This document shows, piece by piece, positions 1 through 8,641 of a stretch of 64,000 nucleotides of DNA. The first letter of the stretch is position 1. Every line of letters starts with the position of its first letter. The DNA is from Paracoccus litorisediminis. GTDB taxonomy: Bacteria; Pseudomonadota; Alphaproteobacteria; Rhodobacterales; Rhodobacteraceae. Where the stretch lies: positions 186,001 through 250,000 of the forward strand of contig NZ_WMIG01000004.1 in the NCBI RefSeq assembly GCF_009711205.1, read 5' to 3'. The notes under the pieces are model-generated. The model made no database searches and was not told where the DNA came from. It worked only from the letters and a program-made list of their open reading frames with translations. Position numbers and translations under genes: made by a program.

Positions 1-34
1 TGACTTTTTCGCATCGCTTTGGCTTCATGACAAG

Positions 35-72
35 GACGGGCAGAGGTAGTGGCCTGCCCGTCTGCGTTTTTA
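35..72 (+). terminator. Probable rho-independent terminator
   Basis: A 9-bp perfect stem (GACGGGCAG at 35-43 pairing with CTGCCCGTC at 54-62) with a 10-base loop is followed by TGCG and a run of five T on the + strand. It would end a + strand transcript entering from outside the window. The minus strand has no T-run after the stem, so it is less convincing for the BCCT gene, although it lies just past that gene's stop. Confidence 0.55.
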
Positions 73-88
73 TGCTTGCCTGATAGGC

Positions 89-1813
89 TCAGACATTGGC
101 GATCTCGCGTCTTTCGTCCATCAATCCGCGGATTACCGCCCAGACCGCGCCCAGAAGCACGATGGTAAACGGCAGCCCGGTGGACACCGCCATCGCCTGC
201 AAAGCGGTCAGCCCGCCCCCCAGCAGCAGCGCCACCGCGACCAGCCCCTCGAAGCCGCACCAGAAGATGCGCTGTGGGGTCGGTGAGTGGACCTTGCCGC
301 CCGAGCAGATCGTGTCGATCACCAAAGAGCCGGAATCCGCCGAGGTGATGAAGAACACCACCACCAGCACGATGCCGACAAAGCTGCTGATGCCGTGCAG
401 CGGCAGATGGCTGAGCATTTCGAACAGTTGCAGCTCCAGCGCGGCATTGGCGACGCGATCGATGCCGTGCTGGTATTGCGAGATCGCGGTCCCGCCCAAC
501 GCCGTCATCCACAGGACCGAGATGATCGAGGGCACGATCAGCACCGCCAGCAGAAATTCCCGCACCGTTCGCCCGCGCGACACCCGCGCGATGAACATGC
601 CGACAAAGGGGGACCAGCTGATCCACCACGCCCAGTAGAACGCCGTCCAGCCCTGTCGGAACTGGTCGTCGGTGCGCCCGAACGGGTTCGACAGCGGCAC
701 CAGATCGCGGGTATAGGCCGCGAGATTGGCGAAAAAGCCGCTGACGATCTGGATCGTCGGCCCGGTCAGGATGACGAAAAGCAGCAGCACCAGCGCCAGC
801 AGCATATTGGCGCGCGACAGCATCTGCACGCCCTTGTCCACGCCGGACACGACGCTGATCGTCGCCACCGCGACAATGGCGATGATCAGCACGATCTTGG
901 TCACCATGCCGTCGCCGATCCCGAACAGGAAATGCATCCCCGCCGTCGCCTGCTCGGCCCCGAAGCCCAGCGAGGTGGCAAGACCAAAGACCGTGGCAAA
1001 GACCGCAAGGATGTCGATGACATGGCCGGGCCAACCCCAGATCCTTTCGCCAAAGATCGGGTAAAAGACCGAGCGCATGGTCAACGGCAGCCCCTTGTTG
1101 AAACTGAACAGCGCCAAGGCCAACGCCACCACGGCATAGATCGCCCAAGGGTGCAGCCCCCAGTGAAAGATGGTCGCGGCCATCGCCAGCCGGCGCGATT
1201 CCAGCGCATTCCCCTCGGCCCCGTTCAGCGGTGCGCTGTCGACCCGGACGCCGTTCTCCAGCACCTGCCCGGCATAGGCGTCGCTGTAATGGCTGAGCGG
1301 CTCGGACACGCCATAGAACATCAGCCCGATCCCCATGCCCGCCGCAAACAGCATCGCGAACCAGCCGTTGCGGGTGAAATCGGGCGTGGCATGCGGCCCA
1401 CCCAGCCGGATGCTGCCCAAGGGCGACAGGATCAGGCAAAGACACAGCAGCACAAAGACATTGCCCGCCAGCATGAAGAACCAGTCCAGATTGCCGGTCA
1501 GCCAGCCTCTGAGGCTGATGAAGAACAACTCGGAACCGCTGGGCTGGGCCACGCCGTCGATCGCGGCCTGCGCCGTGAACCATTGCAGCGCCAGCGTGCC
1601 CAGCGTGAAGATCACAATGGTCACCGCCGAGACGCTGAAGACGACATGATGCACATCAAAGGGCAGCACACCTTCACGCGCGATATTGTCCTGACCGATT
1701 TCGTAATCCGTCTCGATGATCGCTGTTGGACCTTCGGGGGCGGGCAGCGCATCGACACCGTCGGCAGCGGTATCGGTGGCGCTCTCGCTCGCGCCCTTTG
1801 CGGTATCGGTCAT
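89..1813 (-). CDS. BCCT family betaine/choline/carnitine transporter
   Basis: Secondary transporter of the BCCT family, which moves quaternary ammonium compounds such as glycine betaine and choline with Na+ or H+ across the inner membrane. The 574-residue product has a hydrophilic N-terminus of about 50 residues, then some 12 hydrophobic segments. The family signature lies near residues 390-415 (FYWAWWISWSPFVG then MFIARVSRGRT). There is no long C-terminal cytoplasmic extension of the kind that makes E. coli BetT an osmosensor. Glycine-rich GMGIGLMFYGVSEP matches the family's early substrate-site segment. It is divergent from hisB. Substrate is not decidable from sequence; the choline/betaine genes 10 kb away make betaine or choline the natural guess. 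Confidence 0.9.
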   Translation of the reverse strand: MTDTAKGASESATDTAADGVDALPAPEGPTAIIETDYEIGQDNIAREGVLPFDVHHVVFSVSAVTIVIFTLGTLALQWFTAQAAIDGVAQPSGSELFFISLRGWLTGNLDWFFMLAGNVFVLLCLCLILSPLGSIRLGGPHATPDFTRNGWFAMLFAAGMGIGLMFYGVSEPLSHYSDAYAGQVLENGVRVDSAPLNGAEGNALESRRLAMAATIFHWGLHPWAIYAVVALALALFSFNKGLPLTMRSVFYPIFGERIWGWPGHVIDILAVFATVFGLATSLGFGAEQATAGMHFLFGIGDGMVTKIVLIIAIVAVATISVVSGVDKGVQMLSRANMLLALVLLLFVILTGPTIQIVSGFFANLAAYTRDLVPLSNPFGRTDDQFRQGWTAFYWAWWISWSPFVGMFIARVSRGRTVREFLLAVLIVPSIISVLWMTALGGTAISQYQHGIDRVANAALELQLFEMLSHLPLHGISSFVGIVLVVVFFITSADSGSLVIDTICSGGKVHSPTPQRIFWCGFEGLVAVALLLGGGLTALQAMAVSTGLPFTIVLLGAVWAVIRGLMDERREIANV

Positions 1814-1911
1814 GCGCTCTCCTTGGTGCGGCAGGAAGTCTGGACTTCAGGACGGCGGTGAAAGGATCGGTTTTTCGCGCGCTTATCTTTGCATCCTAGT
1901 CCTGCTCTCAC

Positions 1912-1940
1912 TTTTCAGTCAAAGGATGCTTGCCTATAAG
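1912..1940 (+). promoter_or_regulatory. Candidate sigma-70 promoter for hisB
   Basis: TTTTCA (1912-1917) and TATAAG (1935-1940) are separated by exactly 17 bases, and the -10 is 5/6 to consensus. It lies 26 bases before the hisB ATG. The -35 is weak, so this is an inference from spacing and the good -10. Confidence 0.4.
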
Positions 1941-1966
1941 GCTTGGGGTCCCGAACGGAGAGAACG

Positions 1967-2554
1967 ATGCGCCGCGCAACCATCACCCGCGACACCGCCG
2001 AGACGCAGATCGAGGTCGAGCTGAACCTGGACGGTACGGGCAAATACGACAACCAGACCGGCGTGGGCTTTTTCGACCATATGCTGGACCAGCTGTCGCG
2101 CCATTCGCTGATCGACCTGACGGTGCGCGCCAAAGGCGACCTGCATATCGACGACCACCACACGGTCGAGGATTGCGGCATCGCCATCGGGCAGGCGCTG
2201 GCCAAGGCGCTTGGCGACAAAAAGGGCATCCGCCGCTATGGCAGCTTTCACCTTGCCATGGACGACAGCCTGATCCGCGCGGCGCTGGACTTGTCGGCGC
2301 GGCCCTTCCTGATCTGGAACGTCGACTTCCCGACCCAGAAGATCGGGACCTTCGACACCGAACTGGTGCGCGAATTCTTTCAGGCGCTGTCGACGCATGG
2401 CGGCATCACCCTGCATGTGGACCGCCTGCACGGCCTGAACTCGCATCACATCGCCGAGGCCGCCTTCAAGGCCGTGGCCCGCGCGCTGCGTGAAGCGGTC
2501 GAGCCCGACCCGCGCATGGCGGGCGTGCTGCCCTCGACCAAGGGGGCTTTGTGA
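1967..2554 (+). CDS. hisB: Imidazoleglycerol-phosphate dehydratase
   Basis: Dehydrates imidazole glycerol phosphate to imidazole acetol phosphate in histidine synthesis, a Mn-dependent cytosolic enzyme. At 195 residues it is the monofunctional form, without the phosphatase half found in enterobacterial HisB. Metal-binding signatures are present: [12 protein letters not shown] (H38), DDHHTVED (H64, H65, E68) and [11 protein letters not shown] (H160, H161, E164). The start was set at 1967 rather than an upstream in-frame ATG at 1943 because CGGAGAG sits at the right distance and the family begins near MRRA. The stop overlaps the hisH ATG by one base (TGATG), so the two are translationally coupled. 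Confidence 0.96.
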   Translation: MRRATITRDTAETQIEVELNLDGTGKYDNQTGVGFFDHMLDQLSRHSLIDLTVRAKGDLHIDDHHTVEDCGIAIGQALAKALGDKKGIRRYGSFHLAMDDSLIRAALDLSARPFLIWNVDFPTQKIGTFDTELVREFFQALSTHGGITLHVDRLHGLNSHHIAEAAFKAVARALREAVEPDPRMAGVLPSTKGAL

Positions 2555-3183
2555 TGCGCGTCGCTTTGGTCGATTACGACAGCGGAAACCTGCATTCGGC
2601 GGAAAAAGCCTTCGCCCTGATGGGTCGCGAGACCGGGGCCGAGGTCTTTGTCACCGCCGACCCCGAGGCCGTGCGTGCTGCGGACCGGATCGTCCTGCCG
2701 GGCGATGGTGCCTTCCCCGCCTGCCGCGTGGCGCTAGACGCCGTTCCCGGCATGGTCGAGGCATTGCGCGAGGCAGTGCTGTCGCGTGGCGTGCCCTTCA
2801 TGGGAATCTGCGTCGGCATGCAGATGCTGGCCGATACCGGCCATGAATATCGCGAGACCGACGGTCTGGGCTGGATCGGCGGCGAGATCGACGCCATCCG
2901 CGCGCCCGGACTGAAAGTGCCGCATATGGGGTGGAATGATCTGACCGTGCTGCAGCCCCATCCGGTTCTGGAGGGGATCGCGACCGGCGATCACGCCTAT
3001 TTCGTCCATGGCTGGCAGTTTCAGGTCCGCGAACCGGCGCACCTACTGGCCAGCGTCGATTACGGCGGGCCGGTAACGGCAGTGGTCGGGCGCGACAATA
3101 TCGTCGGCACCCAGTTCCACCCCGAGAAGTCGCAGGCCGTCGGGCTGCGCATCATCGCGAACTTCCTGCGCTGGAACCCCTGA
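2554..3183 (+). CDS. hisH: Imidazole glycerol phosphate synthase, glutaminase subunit
   Basis: Hydrolyses glutamine and delivers ammonia to HisF. Class I glutamine amidotransferase of 209 residues with nucleophile C86 in GICVGMQML and H189/E191 in FHPEKSQ completing the triad; the PGDGAFP loop near residue 50 is the usual oxyanion-strand neighbour. ATG at 2554 was preferred to GTG at 2551 because the family starts [12 protein letters not shown]. Its partner hisF lies 1.4 kb further on, after an oppositely oriented DUF2147 gene and hisA, so the two subunits are not in one uninterrupted transcription unit. Confidence 0.95.
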   Translation: MRVALVDYDSGNLHSAEKAFALMGRETGAEVFVTADPEAVRAADRIVLPGDGAFPACRVALDAVPGMVEALREAVLSRGVPFMGICVGMQMLADTGHEYRETDGLGWIGGEIDAIRAPGLKVPHMGWNDLTVLQPHPVLEGIATGDHAYFVHGWQFQVREPAHLLASVDYGGPVTAVVGRDNIVGTQFHPEKSQAVGLRIIANFLRWNP

Positions 3184-3203
3184 GGATCGAGCGTCGCGAA
3201 AGT

Positions 3204-3283
3204 GGGGGCTCTGCCCCCAAGCCCCTGCCGCCCCTCGATGGGGCGACAGGGGCTTCCCCCCGGGGTATTTCCGAAACGAAGAA
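3204..3283 (+). repeat. Intergenic composite repeat: two hairpins plus GGGTATTT motif
   Basis: Three parts lie between the convergent hisH and DUF2147 genes. Hairpin 1 is GGGGGC-TCT-GCCCCC (3204-3218). Hairpin 2 (3219-3255) pairs AAGCCCCTG with CAGGGGCTT, then GCCCC with GGGGC, across a small internal loop. The 21-base motif copy (3263-3283) follows, reading GGGTATTT, CCGA, AACG, AA, GAA. The same three-part arrangement recurs at 37212-37269, and the 21-base part alone occurs seven more times. Either strand could use it as a terminator, but there is no classic U-run. Confidence 0.7.
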
Positions 3284-3295
3284 TGCGCCGAGGCG

Positions 3296-3685
3296 TTACT
3301 TCACCGGCGTCCATTTCTGCGTCTTGCAGAAGACCGCGACGCAGCCCGATACATTCAGGACCGCGCCATTCACCTGCATCTTGGACTTGTAGGTCTTGTT
3401 CGAGCCGGGGTCCCAGATCGTTCCGCCCGAGAACTTGCCATTGCCGTCATCGTTCATGTTCGCGACGATATTGCGGCCGGTATTCGGCGAGGTGATTTCC
3501 TTGCCCGCCTTGTCAAAGGACCGGACCAGCTTGCCGCAGGTCTTGCCGCCACAATCGTAGAACTGGACGAAGCCGGTCTGCCCGTTGTCATTTGGCTGGG
3601 TCCGATAGATCCCGCTGATGCCATCGGCCTGCGCGGCCGGGGCAGCAAGCGCCAGTAGCGCGGCAAGCGCCATTTGTTTCTTCAT
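3296..3685 (-). CDS. DUF2147 family secreted protein
   Basis: A 129-residue product with a clear signal peptide ([20 protein letters not shown], then DGISG). The mature part matches the DUF2147 pattern: a GIYRTQ opening, the short Cys motif [11 protein letters not shown], and a C-terminal [15 protein letters not shown]. The four cysteines suggest two disulfides in the periplasm. Family function is not established. The start is fixed by GGGAGGAAAAC before ATG at 3685; longer readings run into non-coding sequence. It stands against the his genes and splits hisBH from hisAFE, so hisA needs its own promoter or read-through antisense to this gene. Confidence 0.85.
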   Translation of the reverse strand: MKKQMALAALLALAAPAAQADGISGIYRTQPNDNGQTGFVQFYDCGGKTCGKLVRSFDKAGKEITSPNTGRNIVANMNDDGNGKFSGGTIWDPGSNKTYKSKMQVNGAVLNVSGCVAVFCKTQKWTPVK

Positions 3686-3845
3686 GTTTTCCTCCCATGC
3701 GGGGAGCGAGTCCCCTGCGGCTGAGATTGCTTTCCGCCCTCGCGCGCAGGCAAGCATGACGTGGCGTAGGGCAATCGGGGCGCCCTGCCCCTTCCGATTG
3801 TCGCCTCTCTGTGGCAAAGGGGCGCCAACCATCAGGAGAGACGCG

Positions 3846-4562
3846 ATGATCCTTTATCCCGCCATCGACCTCAAGGACGGCAACTGCGTTCGTCTGCTGC
3901 GCGGCGACATGGAAGCCGCGACCGTTTTCGGAACCGATCCCGCGGCGCAGGCCAAAGCCTTTGAGGATGCTGGCGCCGAATGGCTGCATCTGGTCGACCT
4001 GAACGGCGCCTTTGCCGGTCACCCGGTCAATGCCGAGGCCGTCGGCGCGATCCTGTCCACCGTCAGCATCCCCGTCCAGCTGGGCGGCGGCATCCGCGAC
4101 ATGGCCACCATCGAAAGCTGGCTGGAGCGTGGCCTTGCCCGCGTAATCCTTGGCACGGTTGCCGTTGAGAACCCATCACTGGTGCGCGAAGCCGCGCTGG
4201 CCTTTCCCGGCAAGATCGCCGTCGGCATCGATGCGCGCGGCGGTCGGGTCGCCACCCGCGGCTGGGCCGAGGAAACCGACGTCATGGCCACCGATCTGGC
4301 CCGCCAGTTCGAGGATGCGGGCGTGGCTGCCATCATCTACACCGATATCGACCGCGACGGCGCGATGGAGGGTCCGAACACCGCCGCGACCGAGGCCTTG
4401 GCGCGGGCGGTCAACATTCCCGTCATCGCCTCGGGCGGAGTCAGCTCGATGCAGGATCTGCTGGCGCTGCGCGACACGCGCGTGATTGCGGGTGCGATCT
4501 CGGGGCGGGCGCTTTACGATGGCGCGATCAATCTGGGCGAGGCGCTACGCGCGCTGGCATAA
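3846..4562 (+). CDS. hisA: Phosphoribosylformimino-5-aminoimidazole carboxamide ribotide isomerase
   Basis: Amadori isomerisation of ProFAR to PRFAR, the fourth step of histidine synthesis. The 238-residue TIM barrel carries catalytic D8 (AIDLKDG) and D129 (GIDARGG), and the phosphate-binding repeats LGGGIR and ASGGVSS. AGGAGAG precedes the ATG. It is followed by hisF after 9 bases. Normal length for the family. Confidence 0.96.
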   Translation: MILYPAIDLKDGNCVRLLRGDMEAATVFGTDPAAQAKAFEDAGAEWLHLVDLNGAFAGHPVNAEAVGAILSTVSIPVQLGGGIRDMATIESWLERGLARVILGTVAVENPSLVREAALAFPGKIAVGIDARGGRVATRGWAEETDVMATDLARQFEDAGVAAIIYTDIDRDGAMEGPNTAATEALARAVNIPVIASGGVSSMQDLLALRDTRVIAGAISGRALYDGAINLGEALRALA

Positions 4563-4571
4563 GGGGGCAAG

Positions 4572-5333
4572 ATGCTCAAGACGCGGGTGATCCCTTGCCT
4601 TGACGTGGCCGATGGCCGCGTCGTCAAGGGCGTGAATTTCGTCGATCTGGTGGATGCTGGCGATCCGGTCGAGGCCGCGCGCGCCTATGACGCGGCAGGC
4701 GCGGACGAGATCTGTTTTCTGGACATCCATGCCACGCATGAAAATCGCGGCACCATGTTCGATCTGGTCACCCGCACCGCCGAGGCCTGCTTCGTGCCCC
4801 TGACCGTGGGCGGCGGCGTGCGCAGCCATCACGACGTGCGCGCCCTGCTGCTGGCGGGGGCCGACAAGGTCAGCTTCAACTCGGCCGCCGTGGCGAACCC
4901 GGACGTGATTGCCGAGGCGGCCGACCGTTTCGGCAGCCAATGCATCGTCTGCGCCATCGACGCCAAGACCGTCGCGCCCGGCAAATGGGAAATCTTCACC
5001 CATGGCGGCCGGAAGCCCACCGGCATCGATGCGATCGCATTCGCCCGCACTGTCGCCGCCAAGGGCGCGGGGGAAATCCTGCTGACCAGCATGGACCGCG
5101 ACGGCACCAAATCGGGCTTCAACATCCCGCTGACCCGCGCCGTATCGGACGCGGTGAACATCCCCGTCATCGCCTCGGGCGGGGTCGGTGCGCTGGAGCA
5201 TCTGGCGGAAGGCGTGCTGGAGGGGCATGCCTCGGCGGTTCTGGCGGCCTCGATCTTCCATTTCGGGACCTTCACCGTGCGCGAGGCCAAGGAACATATG
5301 GCCGCGGCGGGCATCCCGGTGCGGCTGACATGA
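4572..5333 (+). CDS. hisF: Imidazole glycerol phosphate synthase, cyclase subunit
   Basis: Converts PRFAR plus ammonia from HisH into imidazole glycerol phosphate and AICAR. The 253-residue TIM barrel has catalytic D11 ([14 protein letters not shown]) and D130 (CAIDAKTV), with phosphate loops VGGGVRS and ASGGVGA. It is homologous to and directly downstream of hisA, as expected from their ancient duplication. The stop overlaps the hisE start by four bases (ATGA). Confidence 0.97.
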   Translation: MLKTRVIPCLDVADGRVVKGVNFVDLVDAGDPVEAARAYDAAGADEICFLDIHATHENRGTMFDLVTRTAEACFVPLTVGGGVRSHHDVRALLLAGADKVSFNSAAVANPDVIAEAADRFGSQCIVCAIDAKTVAPGKWEIFTHGGRKPTGIDAIAFARTVAAKGAGEILLTSMDRDGTKSGFNIPLTRAVSDAVNIPVIASGGVGALEHLAEGVLEGHASAVLAASIFHFGTFTVREAKEHMAAAGIPVRLT

Positions 5334-5641
5334 GCGCGCTGTACCGCTTGGCCGAGACCATCGCCGCCCGCAAGGGCGCCGATCCCGAGACCAGCTGGAC
5401 CGCCAAGCTGCTGTCCAAAGGCCCCGAAAAATGCGCCGAGAAATTCGGCGAAGAGGCGGTCGAGGCGATAATCGAGGCCGTCAAGGGCGACCGCGAGAAA
5501 CTGGTCAGCGAGGCCGCCGATGCGCTTTACCACCTGCTGGTGATGCTGGCCGCGCGCGACCTGACGCTGGCCGATGTCGAAAATGAACTGGACCGGCGCG
5601 AAGGGCGTTCGGGGATCGAGGAAAAAGCCGCACGGAAGTGA
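5330..5641 (+). CDS. hisE: Phosphoribosyl-ATP pyrophosphatase
   Basis: Cleaves PRATP to PRAMP and pyrophosphate, the second histidine step. The 103-residue all-helical MazG-like protein has the metal-binding signature [12 protein letters not shown] and [13 protein letters not shown]. It is encoded separately from HisI, which is usual in alphaproteobacteria; no hisI is seen in the window. The ATG lies inside the hisF stop, giving translational coupling. Confidence 0.95.
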   Translation: MSALYRLAETIAARKGADPETSWTAKLLSKGPEKCAEKFGEEAVEAIIEAVKGDREKLVSEAADALYHLLVMLAARDLTLADVENELDRREGRSGIEEKAARK

Positions 5642-5645
5642 CAGG

Positions 5646-6140
5646 ATGCTCGATCAGCTGGCCGGGGAATTCTCGCGTCCGATGACCCTGCCCTTTGGGG
5701 TGGTGGTCTTGCGGCTGGGCATGGCGGTCATCCTTGGCGGCGTGATCGGCTGGGAACGCGAGGTCCGCGCCCGCGCTGCCGGTCTGCGCACCCATATGCT
5801 GATCGCCCTTGCAGCGGCCTGCTTCACGCTGGTCGCGATGGAACTGGTCGATTTCTCGAATATCAACGAAGACCAGCAGCGCACCGACCCCTTGCGCCTG
5901 ATCGAGGCGGTGACGGCGGGCGTGGCCTTTCTGGCGGCGGGTTCCATCGTCATCAGTGGCGGCAATGTGCGCGGAATCACCACCGGAGCCTCAATGTGGC
6001 TATGCGGGGCGATCGGATTGTGCTGCGGGACGGGTGATCTGCGCCTGGCCATGATTGCCACGGCCATGGCGCTGATTGTGCTGTATCTGGTGCGGGCGTT
6101 GGTCAAGCCAATCGCCCGCGACGAGGGTGACGGGAACTAG
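5646..6140 (+). CDS. MgtC/SapB family inner-membrane protein
   Basis: A 164-residue protein with four or five hydrophobic segments and the MgtC N-domain landmarks: [17 protein letters not shown], then [18 protein letters not shown], then [14 protein letters not shown] and [16 protein letters not shown]. It lacks the C-terminal ACT-like domain of true virulence MgtC, so it is the short form of unknown function. The start is 4 bases after the hisE stop with AGG just upstream, so it is probably the last gene of the hisAFE operon. No Mg2+-linked regulatory leader is visible. Confidence 0.85.
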   Translation: MLDQLAGEFSRPMTLPFGVVVLRLGMAVILGGVIGWEREVRARAAGLRTHMLIALAAACFTLVAMELVDFSNINEDQQRTDPLRLIEAVTAGVAFLAAGSIVISGGNVRGITTGASMWLCGAIGLCCGTGDLRLAMIATAMALIVLYLVRALVKPIARDEGDGN

Positions 6141-6150
6141 CCCGTCCCCA

Positions 6151-7356
6151 TCAGCCTGCGACGGTCACCACCTTGACCGCACCGTTATGTGCCGACAGCG
6201 CAATTTCGCCCCCGGCAAGGCGCAGGGCATCGTCGCCAAAGACCTCGGCCCGCCAGCCATGCAGTGCCGGCAGGTCGCGCGCGCCCGATGCAATCGCGTC
6301 AAGCTCGGCAGCCGAGGCGATCAGGCGCGGCGCGACGCCGGCCTCATCGGACTTGGCCTTGAGCAGCACCCGCAACAGTTCCGACAGCGCGGCATTGCCG
6401 GGGCGGCCGGGCTCATCGGGGGCGGGCTTGGGCAGGTCCTTCGATTCGATCCCGGCCTTCACGGCGGCAAGGATACCATTGGCGATCTCGCCCCGACGCG
6501 CTTCGCGCAGCAGCAGGCGGGATTTGCCCAAATCAGCCTCGGTCAGCGGCTTGGTCGAGGCCAGCTCGATCAGCGCATCGTCCTTGAGAACGCGGGCACG
6601 CGGAATGTCGCGTTCCTGCGCGAAAGCCTCGCGGAAGCGGGCCAATTCGCGCACCACGGCCAGAAAACGCGGCGAGCCCGAGCGGGTACGGATACGCTGC
6701 CATGCCTCTTCGGGGCGGGTGATGTAGGTTTCGGGGTCCAGCAGCACTGCGACCTCTTCGCCCAGCCACGGTGCACGCCCGGTCTTGTTCAGCTGATCGG
6801 CGAGGAATTCATAGATCGCGCGCAGATGCGTCACATCGGCCAGCGCATATTGTGCCTGTGCATCCGACAGCGGCCGGATCGACCAGTCGGTGAAGCGCGA
6901 GGACTTGTCCAGCGGCTGCCGCGCGATCTTCTTGACCAGCGTTTCATAGCCGACCTGTTCGCCAAAGCCGCAGACCATGGCGGCGATCTGGGTATCGAAC
7001 AGCGGATCGGGCAGCACACCCGCGTCATGGAAGAAGATTTCCAGATCCTGACGCGCGGCGTGGAACACCTTGACCGTCGCCTTGTGGCGGAACAGGTCGT
7101 AAAGCGGTTCCAACGACAGCCCTTCGACCAGCGGGTCGATCAGGACGGCCAGCCCGCCTTCGCCCTTGGCGGAGGACGGGGGCAAGGCCGCCTGAATCAG
7201 GCAAAGCTTTGAGTAATAAGTACGCTCGCGCAGGAATTCCGTATCGAGCGTCACATAGGGCTGTGCCTTGGCCAGTTCGCAGAACTCGGCCAGTTCGGCC
7301 GTGGTCGTGATCGTGCGGATGTCTTCGTGGCGGGCAGGTTTTGGGCTGGCGGACAT
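6151..7356 (-). CDS. rnd: Ribonuclease D
   Basis: 3'-to-5' exoribonuclease that trims tRNA precursors. The DEDD exonuclease domain begins VTLDTEFLRERTYY (D and E of motif I), continues with VKVFHAARQDLEIF (motif II) and ends with YALADVTHLRAIYEFL (motif III, with the DEDDy tyrosine). HRDC-like helices follow. The start at 7356 (MSASPKPA) is one option; an in-frame ATG at 7374 adds six residues, and neither has a strong Shine-Dalgarno. About 400 residues, normal for alphaproteobacteria. It converges on the MgtC-like gene with a 10-base gap. Confidence 0.93.
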   Translation of the reverse strand: MSASPKPARHEDIRTITTTAELAEFCELAKAQPYVTLDTEFLRERTYYSKLCLIQAALPPSSAKGEGGLAVLIDPLVEGLSLEPLYDLFRHKATVKVFHAARQDLEIFFHDAGVLPDPLFDTQIAAMVCGFGEQVGYETLVKKIARQPLDKSSRFTDWSIRPLSDAQAQYALADVTHLRAIYEFLADQLNKTGRAPWLGEEVAVLLDPETYITRPEEAWQRIRTRSGSPRFLAVVRELARFREAFAQERDIPRARVLKDDALIELASTKPLTEADLGKSRLLLREARRGEIANGILAAVKAGIESKDLPKPAPDEPGRPGNAALSELLRVLLKAKSDEAGVAPRLIASAAELDAIASGARDLPALHGWRAEVFGDDALRLAGGEIALSAHNGAVKVVTVAG

Positions 7357-7449
7357 TGATGACTTTCGGGACATGGGCGGGGCATCCGCCTTAACTACCC
7401 ATCGCCCTTCCCCCAGACTTGGTGGAAAATCAAGGCACGACGTGACAGT

Positions 7450-8580
7450 TCACAACGGTTCTATGTCACCCTGTGCCCGCTGCGCCTCGAATTGGGCAAC
7501 GAAATCGGACAGCGTGCCCGCCGCGATGGCCGCGCGCAGACCTGCCATCAGCTCCTGGAAGTAATGCAGGTTGTGCCAGGTCAGCAGCATCCCCGAGATC
7601 ATCTCTCCGGCGCGCATGACGTGATGCAGATAGGCGCGGCTGTAGCCGGTGCAGGCCGGGCAGGTGCAATGCTCGTCAAGCGGGCGCGGGTCGTCGGCGT
7701 GACGCGCGTTCTTGATGTTGACCTGACCACGGCGGGTCCAAGCCTGCCCGGTCCGACCGGAACGCGACGGCAGCACGCAATCCATCATGTCGACGCCGCG
7801 CACGACCGCGCCGACGATATCGTCTGGCTTGCCCACGCCCATCAGGTAGCGCGGCTTGTTTTCCGGCAGGAATCCGGGGGCATAGTCCAGAACGCCGAAC
7901 ATTGCCTCCTGCCCCTCGCCGACCGCCAGACCGCCGATCGCATAGCCCTCGAAGCCGATGGATTTCAGCGCCTCGGCCGATTCCTCGCGCAGTTCGGGGG
8001 TGACGCCGCCCTGCATGATGCCGAACAGCGCATGGCCCGGACGGTCGCCAAAGGCATCGCGCGAGCGCTGCGCCCAGCGCATCGACATGCGCATGGATTT
8101 CGCCACCTCGGCATCGGTCGCAGGCAGTGCCGGGCATTCGTCAAAGGCCATGACGATGTCCGAGCCAAGCTGCCGCTGGATCTCCATGCTGGTTTCCGGC
8201 GACAGGAAGTGTTTGCTGCCGTCGATATGGCTGGCAAAGGTCACGCCATCCTCGGTCAGCTTGCGCAGGCTGGACAGCGACATCACCTGAAATCCGCCCG
8301 AATCGGTCAGGATCGGCCGTTCCCAGTTCATGAACTTGTGAAGTCCGCCCAGCCGCGCGACGCGCTCGGCACCGGGCCGCAGCATCAGGTGATAGGTGTT
8401 GCCCAGCAGAATGTCCGCGCCGGTCGCGCGCACTGATTCGGGCATCATCGCCTTGACCGTGGCGGCAGTGCCGACGGGCATGAAGGCGGGGGTGCGGATC
8501 TCACCGCGCGGAGTCTGGATCACGCCGGTGCGGGCACGGCCATCGGTGGCCGAGACGGAAAACTGGAATCTGTCGCTCAT
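7450..8580 (-). CDS. tgt: tRNA-guanine(34) transglycosylase
   Basis: Exchanges guanine for preQ1 at the wobble position of GUN-anticodon tRNAs. The 376-residue TIM barrel has catalytic D93 ([12 protein letters not shown]) and nucleophile D267 ([11 protein letters not shown]). The zinc site is C305, C307, C310 (CTCPAC) with H336. No queC/D/E/F or queA is adjacent. The product should act on the tRNA-Asp(GTC) encoded in duplicate at 23.4-23.6 kb. Confidence 0.97.
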   Translation of the reverse strand: MSDRFQFSVSATDGRARTGVIQTPRGEIRTPAFMPVGTAATVKAMMPESVRATGADILLGNTYHLMLRPGAERVARLGGLHKFMNWERPILTDSGGFQVMSLSSLRKLTEDGVTFASHIDGSKHFLSPETSMEIQRQLGSDIVMAFDECPALPATDAEVAKSMRMSMRWAQRSRDAFGDRPGHALFGIMQGGVTPELREESAEALKSIGFEGYAIGGLAVGEGQEAMFGVLDYAPGFLPENKPRYLMGVGKPDDIVGAVVRGVDMMDCVLPSRSGRTGQAWTRRGQVNIKNARHADDPRPLDEHCTCPACTGYSRAYLHHVMRAGEMISGMLLTWHNLHYFQELMAGLRAAIAAGTLSDFVAQFEAQRAQGDIEPL

Positions 8581-8610
8581 GGCCCCGGCTCATAGGCGGT
8601 TTGGCCCTTT

Positions 8611-8637
8611 TTTGCAAAGGGGGGCTTTGCAAAGGGG
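8611..8637. repeat. Tandem 12-base repeat between tgt and olsB
   Basis: TTTGCAAAGGGG occurs twice (8611-8622 and 8626-8637), separated by GGC. Each contains the palindrome TTTGCAAA. It sits in the 61-base gap downstream of olsB and just upstream of tgt. It could be a small operator pair for tgt or simple duplication; nothing further supports either. Confidence 0.5.
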
Positions 8638-8641
8638 ACGA

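Noticed and set aside
1..34. TGA at position 1 as the stop of an upstream + strand gene
   Set aside because: Nothing of the coding sequence is visible, so it cannot be supported, though the terminator at 35-72 would suit it.
287..1861. A 524-codon + strand frame opposite the BCCT transporter
   Set aside because: Composition (His, Arg, Gln, Asp) is typical of antisense to a hydrophobic protein; no ribosome site or family.
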